Shown in pieces: positions 7,063 to 8,340 of a DNA stretch of 8,340 nt. A program made the translations under genes and the position numbers. This DNA is from Deltaproteobacteria bacterium (GTDB taxonomy: Bacteria; Desulfobacterota; Desulfobacteria; Desulfobacterales; JAFDDL01). A model generated the notes under the pieces. That model had not been told where the DNA came from, ran no database searches, and saw only the letters and a list, made by a program, of their open reading frames with translations. The DNA lies in assembly GCA_019310865.1 (NCBI GenBank), contig JAFDDL010000150.1, positions 1-8,340 of the forward strand, in the 5' to 3' direction. How positions within the stretch are numbered: the first letter of the stretch is position 1; the number at the start of each line of letters is the position of its first letter.

Positions 7063-7266
7063 GCTCTCAATAAACTTGGCATATTCTTGCCAAAAGCTAA
7101 ACATTGCTCGAATACCGATACATGGCATTTCTCCGGAAATCAACTCTGTTTGGGTTGTTCCAGATACATAGCAGTTATGTTGCGCGTTTTATTATGTTGC
7201 CAGTCTAATTCCTTTATAATTTCATTTCAAGGAGTTAAAAAAACTCCTTTGAATTCTGTAAGATAA
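7042..7266 (+). CDS. Doubtful small cysteine-containing ORF
   Basis: A 74-codon rightward frame. It has no Shine-Dalgarno site and its start lies on the proposed leftward promoter. What makes it worth listing is its middle: a His-Cys pair at 21-22, then WHFSGNQLCLGCSRYIAVML (28-47), an arrangement of G-x-x-x-C-x-x-C before a hydrophobic stretch that recalls small membrane proteins with a CxxC pair (DUF2085-like families). The hydrophobic part stops after about a dozen residues and a polar tail follows, so even if genuine it would be truncated. It may equally be chance. I do not assign a function. Confidence 0.2.
   Translation: MDSWKNQALNKLGIFLPKAKHCSNTDTWHFSGNQLCLGCSRYIAVMLRVLLCCQSNSFIISFQGVKKTPLNSVR
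7076..7093. promoter_or_regulatory. Palindrome upstream of the abgB-like promoter (possible operator)
   Basis: TTGGCA, six bases, TGCCAA: a perfect 6-bp inverted repeat of 18 bp total, centred about 25 bp upstream of the -35 start, or near -58 relative to the proposed transcription start. This is a common place for an activator dimer to bind. No regulator gene is in the window, and a 6-bp palindrome can arise by chance. Confidence 0.35.
7226..7253. repeat. Hairpin with GGAGTT/AACTCC stem
   Basis: TTCAAGGAGTT (7226-7236), a loop of five A, then AACTCCTTTGAA (7242-7253). The stem is 11 bp with one bulged T. No U tract follows on either strand, so it is not a standard rho-independent terminator. 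The plus-strand left arm contains a Shine-Dalgarno-like GGAG. Confidence 0.55.
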
Positions 7267-7317
7267 GCACAAATAACGCATACTGAAAATTAAGAAAAAA
7301 ATACTTAGAATTCAAAG
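7247..7317. repeat. 11-bp inverted repeat around an AT-rich spacer
   Basis: CTTTGAATTCT (7247-7257) is the exact reverse complement of AGAATTCAAAG (7307-7317), with 49 AT-rich bases between. The left arm shares bases with the right arm of the hairpin at 7226-7253, so the two pairings exclude each other in RNA. It could also be the ends of a tiny mobile-element relic, but no target duplication is visible. Confidence 0.4.
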
Positions 7318-7350
7318 CATATCTCGCGGGTTCCCAGATTTCAATTTGGT

Positions 7351-7370
7351 TTAACGCCACACGGTGTTAA
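7351..7370. repeat. Short hairpin over the dipeptidase remnant's stop codon
   Basis: TTAACGCC (7351-7358), loop ACAC, GGTGTTAA (7363-7370): an 8-bp stem with one G-U pair in plus-strand RNA or one A-C mismatch in minus-strand RNA. No U tract follows on the minus strand, so it is at best a weak end-of-transcript structure. Confidence 0.3.
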
Positions 7371-7506
7371 GAACGAGCAAGGCCTTTTCTCTAAGAATCC
7401 TCTGGATCGCTTCATCATTGCAACCACGTTTTACCAAGCCGCGCGTAATGTTTGGATAGTCACGGTAGTCGTCAAACCCGATGATGTTGGTATCAAGATA
7501 ATCGAC
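7351..7506 (-). pseudogene. C-terminal remnant of an M19 membrane (renal-type) dipeptidase
   Basis: A leftward frame of 51 codons from 7506 to the TAA at 7351-7353, closed upstream by an in-frame TAG (7507-7509). Its protein reads GFDDYRDYPNITRGLVKRG (residues 10-28) and then continues through DEAIQRIL to end in NTVWR. This is collinear with the usual end of M19 dipeptidases, where G-[IFL]-[ED]-D-x3-[FY]-PN-[LI]-TRGL-V is followed by a short helix, a 'KILGGNFLRV'-type segment and a final VW. Here the segment before the end is RILREKALLV, so the normally conserved GGN is replaced. No initiation codon, no metal-binding HxD or other catalytic part of the family is present. It is therefore a degraded tail rather than a working gene. 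Recognition is from memory of the family pattern. Confidence 0.6.
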
Positions 7507-7685
7507 CTATTCGGCTTTAAAATCCAGATATAGGTCCATTGCTGCATCGGTCCGCCTGTCTCAGGGAAACATTTGGGAAGTTCCATAGGCCAGTCAGCAT
7601 CGAATTGTACCCAGGGTAATTTCGGGTATTACGATACTGTTGGAAGCAAAGAGGCTGACATTGTCCGCAAAAGTCAATTGTATGT
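7507..7685 (-). pseudogene. Broken leftward coding remnant between the esterase and the dipeptidase tail
   Basis: No frame is open through this stretch, yet two leftward frames give protein-like pieces on either side of stops. One runs from inside the esterase end region as SLNIQLTFADNVSLFASNSI and stops shortly after; a second, after a TAA at 7629-7631, reads WVQFDADWPMELPKCFPETG and runs on into a frame different from the dipeptidase tail. A third short piece, MDLYLDFKAE, ends at the TAG at 7507. This pattern is what frameshifts and stop mutations leave in a former gene. I do not recognise the family, and the coding look of the pieces is a judgement by eye. Confidence 0.35.
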
Positions 7686-8340
7686 TTAAGCTGTCGGCAC
7701 CTGCCAATGTCCGAAGAACACCCGCAAACCGCGCGTGAGGGCGGGTGGTGCAACCGACATATGCGTTTCATCGGGCATATTAAAACAATGTATTTCCAGA
7801 CTGGGATAAGCCCGAGATTTGAGTTTCGCGGTGATTTCCGGTGTTATTTCCGCCATTCGGGGCCAACCGTGTTCATCGTAGAGCTTAATTACGGTTTCTG
7901 TGGTCATCGGGCTATTGACCATCTGTACCTTCAGTTTTTCAACTGTTTCCAACCCACCGGCGGTAAAAAACACCTGTGCCTTCAAATCATCGTTATTGGC
8001 AGCAAAGTTTTCCTCCCACTGCCATACTTCTTCCTTGTTCCACCAGATCGCCGGGCTGATACAGATGTAACGGGTGAAGCTGCCCGGCTTATTGAACAGC
8101 ACCCAAGTCAGGAACAGCCCTCCAAGCGAGCAACCTGCAATTATTGAATCGTGGGGGTCAACCGCGAATGTGTCATCAATTAGAGGCTTGAGTTCGTCGA
8201 GAAGAAATTCAAGAAACTTCGGTCCGCCTCCAAATCCGTGGTTCGCTAATCCCATTTCGCCCAGCATGTCTTTTTCGTACGCGCCACCGGTGTTGGGTGT
8301 AAGATCGCGCGATCGAATACTCATAGTTGCCAAGATGCTG
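7686..8340 (-). CDS. COG2819-type alpha/beta-hydrolase esterase, N-terminus outside the window
   Basis: The frame is open to the right edge of the window, so this is the C-terminal 217 or so residues. It enters at a point matching the middle of the family, where SIRSRDLTPNT corresponds to the R-[TS]-R-D-[LF]-TPT segment that normally lies about 100 residues in. The nucleophile elbow is AGCSLGG (67-72 counted from the TTG at 8333), followed by LFLTWVLFNKP and SPAIWW (93-98), both typical. The catalytic histidine is probably H191 in DETHMSV, near the end, followed by the family's GLRVFF. The family includes predicted serine esterases related to IroE/Fes-like enterobactin esterases; the substrate is unknown. 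Because the N-terminus is missing I cannot say whether a signal peptide exists. The TTG at 8333 and the ATG at 8324 are not credible true starts. After GLRVFF the last eight residues are GHWQVPTA, close to where a broken remnant begins, so the extreme end may have been altered. Confidence 0.8.
   Translation of the reverse strand, partial: SILATMSIRSRDLTPNTGGAYEKDMLGEMGLANHGFGGGPKFLEFLLDELKPLIDDTFAVDPHDSIIAGCSLGGLFLTWVLFNKPGSFTRYICISPAIWWNKEEVWQWEENFAANNDDLKAQVFFTAGGLETVEKLKVQMVNSPMTTETVIKLYDEHGWPRMAEITPEITAKLKSRAYPSLEIHCFNMPDETHMSVAPPALTRGLRVFFGHWQVPTA

Larger units (their letters stand above)
7094..7350. other. AT-rich gap with hairpins between leftward genes
   Basis: Apart from the doubtful small ORF, no gene is seen. 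The stretch is much richer in A and T than the flanking genes, particularly 7258-7306. It holds a hairpin (7226-7253) and a longer-range inverted repeat (7247-7317), listed separately. On the minus strand an uninterrupted T7 (complement of 7294-7300) follows the dipeptidase remnant, but no GC-rich stem stands immediately before it, so I do not call a terminator. Confidence 0.5.

Noticed and set aside
7707..8147. 146-residue rightward ORF opposite the esterase
   Set aside because: The leftward frame carries the GCSLGG nucleophile elbow and the family's other motifs, so this is a shadow.
1..8340. CRISPR array, tRNA or rRNA genes, insertion sequence, phage or toxin-antitoxin genes
   Set aside because: No regularly spaced repeats, no tRNA-like cloverleaf, no transposase or integrase motifs and no paired small toxin-antitoxin ORFs were seen when reading both strands.

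Overview
The window is an ordinary-looking bacterial chromosome segment with moderate GC in the genes and AT-rich gaps. Shine-Dalgarno sites and an ATGA gene overlap indicate a bacterium. The gene set (GH65 phosphorylase, HAD phosphatases, AbgB-like amidase, COG2819 esterase) does not fix the lineage. A Gram-negative anaerobe such as a member of the Desulfobacterota would fit, but that is a weak guess from style, not a sequence proof.

Layout. Positions 1-416 hold no convincing gene and form the leader of a rightward operon. The operon has three tightly packed genes: a HAD-IIB phosphatase resembling trehalose-6-phosphate phosphatase (417-1652), a two-domain fusion of a beta-phosphoglucomutase-like HAD enzyme with a glycoside hydrolase family 65 disaccharide phosphorylase (1649-4816, overlapping its neighbour by ATGA), and a small uridine kinase/phosphoribulokinase-type P-loop kinase (4824-5504). 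Facing it, only 11 bp beyond the kinase stop, is a leftward M20-family amidohydrolase of the AbgB type (5516-6976), with a strong ribosome binding site, a good sigma70-like promoter and an upstream palindrome. Positions 7063-7350 are AT-rich, with hairpins and one doubtful small ORF. A decayed leftward region (7351-7685) carries the C-terminal end of an M19 membrane dipeptidase. The right edge is a leftward COG2819-type esterase whose N-terminus lies outside the window.

How the genes may work together. The GH65 domain keeps the general-acid motif and the phosphate-contact motif of phosphorylases, so it should split an alpha-linked glucose disaccharide with phosphate into beta-glucose 1-phosphate and glucose (or run in reverse). 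The fused HAD domain keeps all four motifs expected of a beta-phosphoglucomutase and would turn beta-glucose 1-phosphate into glucose 6-phosphate. The TPP-like protein could supply free disaccharide from its phosphate, and the kinase could handle the released sugar. The same domain set (TPP-like, PGM-like HAD and GH65) occurs in one polypeptide in the mycobacterial OtsB1 (Rv2006) type proteins; here it is split over two genes and joined by an unassigned kinase. This operon is the most interesting part of the window. The substrate (trehalose, maltose, kojibiose, nigerose or another) cannot be read from the sequence.
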